A DNA stretch of 64,000 nt. It comes from Rhyacichthys aspro. Lineage: Eukaryota > Chordata > Actinopteri > Gobiiformes > Rhyacichthyidae. The translations under genes and the position numbers were made by a program. The notes beneath the pieces are model-generated. The model saw nothing but the letters and a program-made list of their open reading frames with translations. It was not told the DNA's origin and ran no database searches. The stretch spans positions 11,624,303 to 11,688,302 of the forward strand of contig CM072170.1 in NCBI GenBank assembly GCA_036850595.1, written 5' to 3'. Positions 38,001 through 49,606 of this stretch are shown piece after piece (the stretch's first letter is position 1; every line of letters begins with the position of its first letter).

Positions 38001-41000
38001 TAATCTTGTTGCTTTGTGCCCCACAGTCTCCTTTTCTCCTTTGATCTGTCAAGGCTCCAATAAGGTGATTATGGAGCCAGAGAACTAGCTAAGACGTGGT
38101 TACTGGTCCTCGGGGGTCGGTCTGAGGACATTAAACCCACAGTGACAACGAGCCCCAGCTGTTGGAGTTTTTTTTCCACATTCATTTGTTTGTCAGATTC
38201 AGAGTGTCTCTGATTGCCAAGAAGCCCCCTCTGCCACTCAGGCACTCCAGAGCGCAGTGACAAGGCTGCTTTTAGCCAAATCCAATTTAATCTGTACTGG
38301 CGCAAGTGGATAAAGCTGTCTCCATCTCCTCCAACTGAGGCCAGGCAAGGCTAGGCACTCCACTGGGAGCTGCTCACTCAACACATGAGCACATAATGCA
38401 CACTCAGGCACAACTTAATACACAAATGCATATGAGCAGAGTTGAAATGAAGAGAGTGTGGGCAAACACTGTCTTCTGTTTGGTATTTCCGAGTCACTTT
38501 TTATGGAAATGAGATAATGAAATGAAAAAATAACTGAAGCACATGCAAGACTTTTACTCGCCTCCAGCTTCCCTACTTTGTTTTTCTGACTTGTCACTAC
38601 CAGGGAGCTGCATATATAAATGCGTACGCCTGCAGTGCAGCTACACATACGCGGTTATGCTAATGTCACATTTTAACCCACAGGTTCATGAAAACCTTCG
38701 CTCGACACTTGCCACGACACACTTTAATCACGGGCATTTGTAGAGCAAATCATAAACATATTCCAGCATAACTCCGCATTAGTTTGACTCCAAAGAGCTA
38801 CTCAGTATGTCACATTGATTTTTTTCCCTTCACTGTTTTGCACGTCTTGCATCACTATAAGTGGCAGATGGTCTTTTTTATGCCAAGGCCTATTCCCCAT
38901 TCAGCACAAAAAGATCAGCCTCTTATTAACATTCAAATGTGCCATCAGCAGAATATATTTTTTACTTAATTGTCTCTTGTTGCTGTTGTTATTGGACTGC
39001 TTGAATGTCAGCCATGTTTTTGGAAATGTGTAACCTGTCTGTAACAATAGCTGTAACATCTGTTTTGGCACTTAAAAAAAACTTAACAAAACATTGATCT
39101 AGTATCCTCAGGTGTGTAAACAGAACTGTAAAATTAGCAAAATTTACAATTCACAATACAACGCTGACATGACTATTTACATGTTGAACATTTGGAGTAA
39201 TTAATACTTTTTTAAAATATATATTTCTATCATGATGTATATCAAGTGTATCATTTTTCGAACACAAAAATACATATCTCTGATTTTGATAAATGCTGCA
39301 GAGGATTACACTGAGTTGGAGTTAAACAATTGGCAGTTTTCCATTTCCACAACCTAGCTCCCATAAGGTACACTACAAGTTAAGATAATATGGCTTGGTT
39401 TATTATGGGTAACCCTGAAGAGGCCTGTGATTCCACTCCACAGTTCTGTTTATGGTATGAGTTTATAGTATGAATCACTTCATATGCCTTTGACAATGGA
39501 AACCTACCCTAAACGATGCTTTAATGTTAATTGAAATCAGGCAGAATTCATATTTCTTTTGCACAAAACCGCATCCCATGTAAAAACAACAGCACTCAAA
39601 ACCCCACTCCATGTATTACACTTTTCGAGGCTTAGTTAAAATGAAAAGAGATCTAACAGCTCTATCTGGTCCTCTCTGATGTATCCCTTCAACCCGGATC
39701 TCTTTTTATCTCAGACCTGTCAGTATATTGACAACTCACTTAAGACAACCCCAACCACATCCCCGAATCCCAAACCATTAAAGACTCATTACCCATACAT
39801 ACACATCTCCTTTGAATATGATATTAGTATTTACTGTTGAGAGAGGGGTTTATGGGAAAGAGCAAAACAGGAAACGATGTTGTAATGATGGCGATTTGAG
39901 TTCATGCTTTGGGCCAGTAATTTATAAGGTCTCGGAGAACATTATGTGTGCTTAAAAATAGGCTGTTTGGTTTGTCGCTTCGAGACACATGTTATTGGTA
40001 TATGCAGTCGGAACTAAAGATCATTAATTAGGTGTATTTCGCCACTTTGCTTCAGGACTGATTCGTTGCAGCTGAGATACAGGCTCGTTGAAGTGAATGG
40101 CATTAGCACTTTGTTCAACTACAACCCTGGGGCCTTGTTTCGAAGGGTTTTTTTTTTTTTTTTTTTAAGTGGCAGCCTTGCGTGAAGCTTCCTTACACTG
40201 AGCCCATTTCTCAATCCCTTATCTGGCCCTATGGAATTCACCACCAGTGCATTCATCTCCAAATGGAAAAGGAAGTGAGTGGATGAGTAGGTAGCGCTGA
40301 GGTTATCATTGAGACCATTGTTCATGCCTTTTGTTCACATGTATGCCACAAACAGCAGGGCTAGCGGTGGTTAGCACATGGCTACGCTAGGTCTGGGAGT
40401 CCCATAGCAGCGCGAAGGGAGGCGGAATGCCGCTACTACAATTATCCTCGCAACCCAGATCGACGTACAAGAAGCAAGCCCACACAGGATGTAGCTCCTC
40501 CAACATGAAAGCCCAGCCTCCTTCTGATTTCTGCCGGGCTTTTTCCTTCTCCTCACCACCAGCAATTAGCACTCGTCCTCCTAATCATATCCCATATCCG
40601 CTCTCTAAATCATCTCATCCCAAAAGCTCTTCACTAATCATGTCAGTGGCACAGAGAAGGGACTGAATGCTTAACAGATGCTTGTATTGTCAGGGGTCAG
40701 TTGTGTGTGCGAGTGGGTTTTCACAGCCCACTAGTGGGAACAGTACAGGGAGGGTAGAGCACTCCCATTTGTTTGTGTGTTCGTGTTTTTCGCGTCACTG
40801 AGGTCATAATAAGCGGAGGAGGAAAACAACACTGCAGTTTATCAGGTCAGACTGAATCATGGCTGGATACTTTTGTTGATTTATTCTACTATAACTTATG
40901 AATTAAAATAAAGCAAGCATTCTCTTTGCTTTCAGTTGATAGCCATGACATACACAAGAGTTCACATTTTAAATAAAGACTGACAGTTTTGCTTCGTCTT

Positions 41001-41360
41001 CTGCGTGGAGCGCGAGATAAATAAACCTTGAGAACCCACTTGGCAGTACTCGCCTGTGAAAGTGCTTCTCTCTCAAGTTGGTTCTAATAAAAACTCTAGT
41101 GCAACAAATCTTTTCCCCAAAGTAACTATCTTGGCTTTTGTGTTACCCGCTCCGCTTGAACACCACAGTCTAAAAACGTAATCCTTTTTATTTCATTTCG
41201 AAAAGTATGGCTGGTTAGCTGTGTAGAATACAAACAGTGGCATACGACTGTGAAAGAGGCCGCTTTTAAAGTGAGACTGCCTCCTAATCAATACGCTATC
41301 TGCAGGACTAAACCACTCAGAATGCCAACGTACTCACTGACTTTATTTTGTTTTTTACAG
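32025..41360. other. mdga2 intron 1, right part, no gene seen
   Basis: Intronic DNA up to the exon 2 acceptor. It contains T runs near 33333-33345, 34036-34045 and 40147-40166. The last ~60 bases are T-rich, as expected for a polypyrimidine tract. None of the open frames has support as a gene. Confidence 0.5.
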
Positions 41361-41500
41361 CACCTCCGAGTGTGCGCATCATCCACTCAGGGCACGCTTG
41401 TAACGTGGACGAGGAGAGGCACACGGAGAGGGTCTACACCATTCGTGAGGGGGAGACTCTGGAGCTCACGTGCCTGGTCACCGGACATCCTCGGCCTCAG
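41361..41500 (+). CDS. mdga2: mdga2 coding exon 2 (first half of Ig domain 1)
   Basis: The exon follows a clean acceptor (TTTTTTACAG|CACC). It supplies two bases to the split codon and then 46 codons, covering residues 25-71. Recognisable sequence includes APPSVRIIHSGHACN, ERVYTIREGETLELTC and LVTGHPRPQ, nearly identical to MDGA2 family sequence. Cys62 in LELTC is the first of the canonical Ig disulfide pair; its partner lies in exon 3. The exon ends CCTCAG|GTGAGC in phase 0. The TGHPRPQ|IRWTK junction to exon 3 is the known MDGA arrangement, with the Ig domain split between its two conserved cysteines. Confidence 0.95.
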
Positions 41501-44500
41501 GTGAGCAGAAACAACAGGCGCTAATAACAGTCCCACCTCATGCAGCTTTTGTGATGTGTTCAGGGCACAGCAAATTTAATTGAGTAATAATGAAATGAAA
41601 CTACTACTAACCTGTTAGATAGTTTTGTATCTGTCCAAGCTTGAACATTGTTTAGTATTTAAATTCAATGCATTAACTACTATTTATTTAGTTTTTGTTT
41701 AGTTTTCGGCCACAATGTATGTCGTTAACAGAAACCAGGACGGAAATTATTCGTCAACAAAATGAACTGGTCGACACATTCATTCTAGAAGACCATTAAA
41801 CTGTAACATCAGCACTATAAACTCAAAATTGTTCTGTGAAACTATCGTGATTGGCAGACTGAGTTTATGGAACCCAAAATAATTACCCTTATTAGAAAGT
41901 GGTTGAATTTCCAACAGATGCAGAAAAACCTACCTCTGGATGTGAAATCAGAGAAATCAGTGCATTGCATAAAGCGTGCGCCATTTTAATGTATTTCAAG
42001 TGGAATGTGCTGTGAAGAGAAGGGATTCCAGACCCATTTCACTTCACAAAGTAATTAGGCATTGCTGGCAGGCCTCTATATTTCTCATATTGAGTCATTT
42101 TTATTTAAGTTTACTTAGGCCTGTCCTTGGAATAAAATGAGGAGATGTCAAGCAGGTGATATTGTATATTTCAATAATATGGAGGCTCTGTAGGAAGGTA
42201 GTACAGTAGGAGGGACCACAAAATAGAGGGTCTGGCTCCAGAAAGACCCTAACCACAAACTATGGTACAAGAGTCCACTTTGTGTGAATGTGAGTCAGTG
42301 GTTCTGATTCTTGGAGCCAGTCCGGACTTTTACTCTCTCTTGATCCATTATTTTTTTACTGTCTATGATTCATTCTTAACATCTTTCAGAGGCACACCAC
42401 GTACGTCTGCACTAAACCAGCTTAAAAGTTTAATCCTTTAATTATTGATGCTTTGGATTGCATTGTGCACCTGCATGTTGATAACAAAAGCTTCAGAAGC
42501 CTAATGAGAACGCAGCAACAAAACGGGCCGAACATCTGTCAAAACAAATGTAATGAGTAGGAAGAGCTGCAAAGACTCTGGGTCATGTGAATGCACAGGA
42601 GAACACACTATTATTTACCTTGTGATCTGAGCTAGTTATGAAACTTTTTTTTTTTTTTAAATAAAAGCTGTTTATTTTATCAGTCTTTCATCGGTTCGAT
42701 CTTAAAACGTTAAAATGGCAGAAATAAACTCACGCGCAGTCTAATTTGGAAGCTAAATGTCAGCTCGGCACACATTACCTGGCCATCACCCTGCGTCCTT
42801 ATTTATCTGCGCATTTGCCAAGGCTAACCTTTTGAACAGCCGGCCAACGTTGTTTCCTATTTACTTGATAACACAAATTACACGGAATTCTTCTCTGCTA
42901 TCTCAAAACAGGACTGAGCTCATTTCCATTAATTAATATAATCCTCCCTTTGATCGATAGACACAGCTATTAGTTTGTACAGTCCCCCGTTGGAAGCCAA
43001 AGCAAAGAGCATATTGATTTTTAAATTTCAATTCGAAAGGTGATGCCCCGGGAATTAGCGAAAGGTTTCAACACACATCATCTGCCAGTGTCATTAGCGG
43101 AGGGAGGGACAAGTTTGCGCTCATCATTTGTGCCTTTCTTGTTAATTAGAATTTCCGGATAACAGAAGAGATGAAAAGCGCTGCATGACTCTGGCAGGAG
43201 AGAGGCAGTGTATCCTTTGAAACCGAGTCATTAGTCATTATGGACTGGGGTCTCTCTGGACGATTTCCCCTCTGGCAGCAGCTTGGGACCATAGGCAGCA
43301 CGCACCCGCTCCGAAGCTGAAGAGGTTATCTGAGGTGGCAGCGCACCTAAGGCTGCTTTTGTGACGTTAGTGGGAAAGAACAAGGGTGCGCAACCTCACT
43401 GCACTCCAATTAATTCGGAAATAACAGTCTTTTCATTAATATTTAAATTAAAATTTTGATAACCTAGACGTTTTACCTTGATTACATTAAACATCTTTGC
43501 ACCATAAATGTGATTAGACGGGAAAAAACAGTTAACTCGTGCTAAAACTGTGGCGATTGTTCCATTAATTCACAACCTCATTCGAGGGAGGACACTAAGC
43601 AATTAATCAGCAAACAACAACCACACAAACACAAAATGCAGTGATGGCTGTGTCTGAGCGTAAAAGAGACCCTTCTGTTCATAGTCTTGTGGAAAAGGTT
43701 TTCAAGGATGATGCAAGTGATATAATGTAAATATACTAGCATTTCTTTTGAAAAAAATATGTCAAGGCAAAATCTATATAATAAGATCATCTATAATAAT
43801 GAAAAAGCAACTATTCAATTGTGACCCTAACAACCAAAAATGAATCAAAAGAAGGATTTGATGAGTTGTTTATCCTGTCCTATTTTTGCTGTTTTCTGCT
43901 TAACTTAAAGCACACACACCATCTGGCCCACAACAACACACAGGGCCAAGTTACAACGCTCCATCAATGGAAATGGCTGCAATTAGTTCTGCATTAGCAA
44001 ATCACTAAACTGCTTTTTTTCATCATTACTGTCCAGATCCCGGTCCCGCTCCCTGACTTTGAGCTACGACATTCACTGTGATAATACATAAGCTGAGGGC
44101 TGTTTTGCCAAGTACATCATCAGCGCCACAAAGGAGCAATCACACTGTAAATGGGACCACAGTTGGCTATTTTGGCTCTGGATAATTTTTCACGTCAGTA
44201 TACCCCCTTCTTAAATGACATAGATGCCCCGAGGCCTTGCTGATGGACCTACTGGATTGTGTCCAATTGACCAGCAGCTTTTCTCTCAGTGGATGTCTCG
44301 TGAGCCCCCCGTGCACAACCTCACATCCACCTCACAGCGAAACAACACAAGGTTTCTAATAATAAAACCACACACGCATCCAAGCAGACAAAAGACCCTG
44401 CACTCGTGGTGGTGGCAAGGCTTGTCTGCCTTCCCATTTAATTGTCAAATAAATACATGTTCCTGTCAGTCACCAGCGCACCGTATAATATGTGCCTTTT

Positions 44501-46440
44501 CAGAGCTGCCTCGTGGGTTTGGCATTTCAAGGTGTTACTATGGGCTGTGTGGGAATAGTGCCACTGCTGGCATCTAGCAGCCTTTGGGCCAGTCAAGTCA
44601 GACTCACGGATGTACGGCACACAGGTCACCTACATCAGTCTCTTTGGATCTTTAAAGGGATTGATTGTCCTTTTTTATCTTTGCAGTACATCATCATTTA
44701 CCAGCAGGCTTAATTCTACATTTAATTTTAGTCAACCATCAACACAAGAGCTCACCGTCATAAAGAAAATGATGGTCTAATCCCAGTCTGATTTAACCAA
44801 TGTGGTACTAAGACATCAACAAGTCAATTCCCATTATCAGTTCATTAGGCACTGAAAGGATTTTCTAATTGATGAGCCGTATGAAGGGGTTATAAACATT
44901 CATAATTAGGACATCTATTACATTGTAAACACTATAAATCATTTCTCACTAATTGTAAATTTACAACACAGTTTATTGTGCACTGATTTAAACTCACAGA
45001 AAGAGAGTCTTCTGTCAATAAGCTCATTTTGGCCAAATGAATAAATGGATTGTGGAGCAAAGTTGTGTGCAAAGTTCTGAATCATCACCAAACACACTTT
45101 CATACTACAAAGAGAGTAGGTGTGAAAGCCTCCTTAGAGGTCCATTGTGTTACTTATCCACCTCAAGCTATTGTTTCAGCAGCCATCTGACAGTGGCTCT
45201 GTAATACTGCAGATATTTTATATGAACAATAACAAAAAACATAACTTAGAAATGACACAGTGTGAAAACCATAAATCATTAAACCAATTACCACATTTGA
45301 TTTAAGCCTCAGTTTGAAAGTGGGACAAAATAAACTGCTACACAAAGCATATAATATAGCATAGCATGCTCAGAAAACATTTCAGTGGATCAAGCCCAAA
45401 AATCTGTGGAATATCACCACAAGTCATGATAGTCAATGTAAAAATGGCTTTAGAAATAAACATAGACATTTGTATGTTTCCAACTCCAAAAGTAGCTTTC
45501 AGAAGTATGTTTCAAATTCCAAATATGAAAAGTCTAATAAAGTTGTTACTAGAAGAAGAGTATGATATGAATAAAGCCATTGTTGTTGGGGCAGTTTTTC
45601 ATATTTGGATTCTATTGAACTATTGTCTGAGCTTTATAAACGTTACCCCAAAGTAGACCAGAAATGTTGCTAATGATAATACTATAATCTACCAAAGCAA
45701 GGTCCATCTGGTCTGAAAGAAAAATAACTGTGATGACTGGAGAAGAAAATACAATAATGAAAAATCAATAGTAGAAGTCAAATGTCAAGCCACATTTGAA
45801 TCCAATATCAACCCATCTTTATTACAAGCTAATTTCCACTGTGGCTCTTTTTGGATTCATTTTAATCTGCTCACACTTTGATGCTTTATGTTCTGTGGCT
45901 TCATTCACAGCCTTTGATGCAGTGCAGAGAGTCCGGTCCCCGATGATAGAGCCATCTGCCCGGGTCTCCCCTGGCCTGGCCTTGGTCCATTATGTCCACA
46001 CAGCTCTATTTGAGTACCAGCCTCCAATACCTAGCAGCACCACACAGCAAACACCTTTTTTTGTACAATTATTGGCCTGACGGGTCAGCAAGTACAAATA
46101 CGCTGACCTCGAGCCCTGGGATGTTTCGCTTTTTAAACCAACTGCTAGAATGTGATCTGTTGTGGACCTTCCTGTGACAGTTTGCCTCTTCAGCAGATGG
46201 TGTTTTTTTTTCCATTAACTTGCTTTGTTTTGTGTATCAAATAGGAAGCTGTCTTTTAGCTCCCGCTTAAGAGCAGCATATCTTTCAACTATTTCTATCC
46301 CCTGAACTTTTGCTTCAGGGTTTAATCAAGGACACACAGTTATTAAGAATCAAGGGCTTCACTGCGTTGTTTTTGATGGTCATCCAGAATCTCTAGCCAG
46401 AGGATCTTCTAAAATAAACCTGTGGAGTCTGTGCCGTTTG

Positions 46441-46535
46441 TTACTTGGACCCCCCGTTGCGTCGTCTGATCGCTTGATTGTCATGCTCAGCCACACTTGG
46501 CTGCACCACCGAGCTGCACGGACCCCCATCAGAGC
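46441..46535 (-). other. Candidate terminal exon of an unknown minus-strand transcript
   Basis: On the minus strand a strong acceptor (cttttctttttag) precedes 95 bases that read open in one phase for 31 codons and end at a TAA. Key residues are GSDGGPCSSVVQP near the start and RRRNGGSK at the end. A good donor (CCTTCG|GTGAGT) lies 85 bp upstream at 46621/46620, an intron size like those of the astacin gene. However, the possible upstream exon is open for only about ten codons and I recognise no protein family. It may be a spliced non-coding transcript or chance. Confidence 0.2.
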
Positions 46536-48039
46536 CTAAAAAGAAAAGATGGCAAGCAATTAGAAACCAGTCTGTAGTTAGGAGAAGGAAACGTCACAGC
46601 AGGCATTATGGGAGACTCACCGAAGGCTCGTGCTCTGGCATATGATCCTCACATAACAACAGACGCCGGGCGCATTTTAATTAGCTCTTGCCGTGACATC
46701 GCAGCATGTGTGGTCTTGAACGCTGCTGTGATTTTTAGTTGAATACTAATCTAAATGCGCTTCATCTTTGCTCGTAAGCAAATGTTTGGCTTTTTGCATG
46801 ATTTAAGAGGCAGTGACACAGTGGCATTGTCGCGACCGGCTTAGCTTTTCTTCAAGTGATGTTTTTTGAAGCTAAATATGCTGAACGTGATGTAAAAACC
46901 AGAACGCATTTGCATTTAGAGGTGTTAATATATGCACACAATTGCGAGGCAGAGATGAGGCAAAGATACATTTCCGCCAGCTTAGAGGTATAGTTTAACT
47001 TTGGCTTATTCCCCAGTGTATACTCTCAGGCACCTTAAGAGAAGAAACAAGAAAAGAAATTCAGGTAGGTTTTTTTGGCTTGGAAGAGCAATTATCATAT
47101 TGCTCAAATCTGCCAGCTCCTCTCAGATCAAGTGTATTTGCATTGCACTAAGGAGAGTGAAGAGGGTCAAACTGTTCTCACCAGGCCCACTTCAGGACCC
47201 CCCTGTGGGTAAAGGTGCTGTGATGTAAGAAATAAATAACAGTCAGGGAAGTGCAGGGCTGAAAATAGCTGCAGGGAACAGCGGGAGTTTAAAAGCTCAC
47301 CAGCAACGCGGGGGTCTGCCCCGTGAAACAAACAGCGAGCCCCTTTGAAAATATAAAGTGTTATTTGAATACGCATTTGTTAGTGTCACTCCAACAATAC
47401 ACTTATTGATAGTGTGTTCCCTAAAACTCAAAGCTCTTTACACAAAAGGCACAGGGAAAATGACTGGGGGCATAAGCCGGGAGAATATTGAATTGTGCTG
47501 AGGTGGCCATAAGCCAGCTCACTTTGTATTTGCATGAGGCGCACAGTTAGAGAGTGGCAGACAATTTCAAAACTTTGCTCTGTGTAATTTATGCTCATAA
47601 CTTTAGGGTTTGTTTTGCTAGCGCACAATAACTGTTTTAATAGGGCCCGCTTTTTATTTTGCATCGATCAGGTGCTGACTTTAGGCATTTTATCACTACT
47701 TTTTTACTGTACTTTTTTAATGAATTTGAAAAAGCAATCTCCAGACGTGTCTGGCGAGTGTTTTTATTCAGAGACATGTAATGATTATATACTACTTGTT
47801 TAAAGTGATACAGCTACTGGCTTGTTTTTTCATCTCGATAAAAGACAGAAAAGCCATGCCCCCGTTGTGTTTGATGGGGAGTCATTAATTCCTACCACTC
47901 CAAGCAAACACAAAGACTCCAAAACTCTTGTGATAAACTCGCACTAACTTTACCGCCTCAAGCTCTTTGATCGTCTCTGGAAAATGGGGTGCCATTATCA
48001 GGTTTTTGGCCACCCACTCTTTCATTTCCTGTTTTCAAA

Positions 48040-48270
48040 ATGACCAAACTTCAAGCTGTTGCTGTAACCCTGGGCCTGCTTGTTGTGTTTAAAAGCCCCA
48101 ACAGCTACAGCAGCGCAGCAGCAATCTCTAGAGATAGTACCCAGTCCCACCGCCCGTCCCCTCCCTACGATGATATCCCTCTGCCATGTGATGATATCTC
48201 TGCAAAATGGGATGTTATCAGTATCGGCGATGATGCTATCACCGTACAGTGTGGAGATATTGGAATCTAA
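48040..48270 (+). other. Unassigned 76-codon ORF with signal-like start and DDI repeats
   Basis: The frame starts at an ATG in a fair context (aaaATGa). It begins MTKLQAVAVTLGLLVVF, a convincing hydrophobic signal-like segment, then SPNSYSSAAA. The second half holds a run of near-repeats (YDDIPLPC, DDISAKW, DVISIG, DDAITVQC, GDIGI) based on GATGATATC words at 48169, 48190, 48211 and 48229. The opposite strand is also open, which lowers the coding argument. It lies in mdga2 intron 2. I know no family with this pattern. Confidence 0.2.
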
Positions 48271-49431
48271 TTCATAGCCTCCCCTGCCCAGACGGAGATA
48301 TGTGAAGCTCTGCGGGCAAAGCCAGTCCATCTGTGGCTTACTTACTGCGGATGAAGGATTGAAAGAAGCCTTGTGCCGCCTAGCCCCCCCAGGCCACAGT
48401 TGTCACACTACCTGTTCATTCGCTATGCTTTAATGAGGACAGGGGAGGCAGATGATGGAGAGTCAATTACGACCTCATGCTGGAAAGTAACACTATTTCA
48501 CCTTTCATTACACCTCAATGCCATGGGCTAACTGGAGCTCATCAGTTAGTGAAAGGTGCTCATGCAGCGAAGGCCTGCTCAGGTCTGTCTTGTGTGAAGC
48601 AGGAAACCATTTGCACCTCTCAAATCCTAATTTTCCTCTGGAATCTCACCGCTAAATATAGCCCTTGACTTGCTGTGTCTGTATGTTGCATGGAGAATAG
48701 GAATAGAAACTCTGTAAATGACTTCCAATTTCTATTCCAGATTAGCTCCTATGGTACAAGAAGTCAAGAATCAAGCAAGAGAATGCACTTGACTGGATAA
48801 TAATCATTGTCAGTGTTTTTGTTTGTGTGACATTGAAATCATATTCGTCTTTCACATCTGATTAGACTTGCTCAAAGACATTGAATTTATTATGATATAA
48901 TAATATGTGCAATATCATGGTTTATAAAAACTAAAATTGGTTCAGAAGTGTGTTCAGAAGGAAAATAATGGCTAAAGTAGTTTGTGTGTATAGTCAAATA
49001 GAAGACCTTCCTCTGCTGACCTCTCTAATGTAATGGGCTGCATATTTTCAGAGACTTTCTTTTCTTTTTAATTAAAATGAGGTGAGCAATGGTTGAATGT
49101 TATGAATATGGTAAAGTTAGTTTTTTTAAAGTTTGCATGCATAAATTAAGGTGTTACGGACAATTTAACCTCAATTAAAGCTTAAATGTTGGAATAATTG
49201 CTGGTGTTTTTATTCAAACAGAAAAGCCGAGCTGCAATTTTGATGCTTGTGTTAGAAAAAAAAGCTCTGCAGAGAAGTGCTATATTACTGTAACAATTGA
49301 GTGTGTCTGCAGTGTCTACAGCTACTCTTCCAATATGACATTATATTTGAGTGTTGCCAAACTCATCCTGATTTGAAATATTTTAACAAACCCGAAGCTT
49401 GTGTTTACACCAAAAACATTATTTTTTTCAG

Positions 49432-49606
49432 ATCCGATGGACGAAGACGGCGGGCAGCGTGTCGGACCGCTTCCAGGACTCGAGCGTGTTTAACGAGACC
49501 CTGCATATTGCCAAGATCCTGCGGACCCAGGGCGGACGCTACTACTGCAAGGCTGAGAACGGCCTGGGCTCGCCTGCAATCAAGTCCATCAGAGTGGACG
49601 TCTACT
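49432..49606 (+). CDS. mdga2: mdga2 coding exon 3 (second half of Ig domain 1)
   Basis: The exon starts after ATTTTTTTCAG and encodes residues 72-129 in phase 0, beginning IRWTKTAGSVSDRFQD. It contains the Ig core tryptophan (Trp74), an N-glycosylation sequon at Asn92 (NET), and the second Ig cysteine in GGRYYCKAENG (Cys110). GLGSPAIKSIRVDVY near the end distinguishes MDGA2 from MDGA1, which has a different residue pattern after AENG. It ends TACT|GTAAGC in phase 1. The next exon should begin with the rest of a Tyr codon and encode a sequence like YLDDPV. I do not find it before 64000, so the gene runs off the right edge. Confidence 0.95.

Larger units (their letters stand above)
41501..49431. 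other. mdga2 intron 2
   Basis: This 7.9-kb intron is bounded by GTGAGC and TTTTTTTCAG. Sequence at about 42660-43280 is dense with ATTAAT/TAATTA-type homeodomain-like words in a mixed, non-repetitive background, which suggests but does not prove a conserved regulatory block. A T run lies at 42646-42658. Two candidates inside, 46441-46621 (minus) and 48040-48270 (plus), are listed separately. Confidence 0.5.

Noticed and set aside
45366..45656. Plus-strand open frame of 96 codons
   Set aside because: It is AT-rich and methionine- and isoleucine-rich with no motif. I looked for reverse transcriptase or transposase signatures and saw none.
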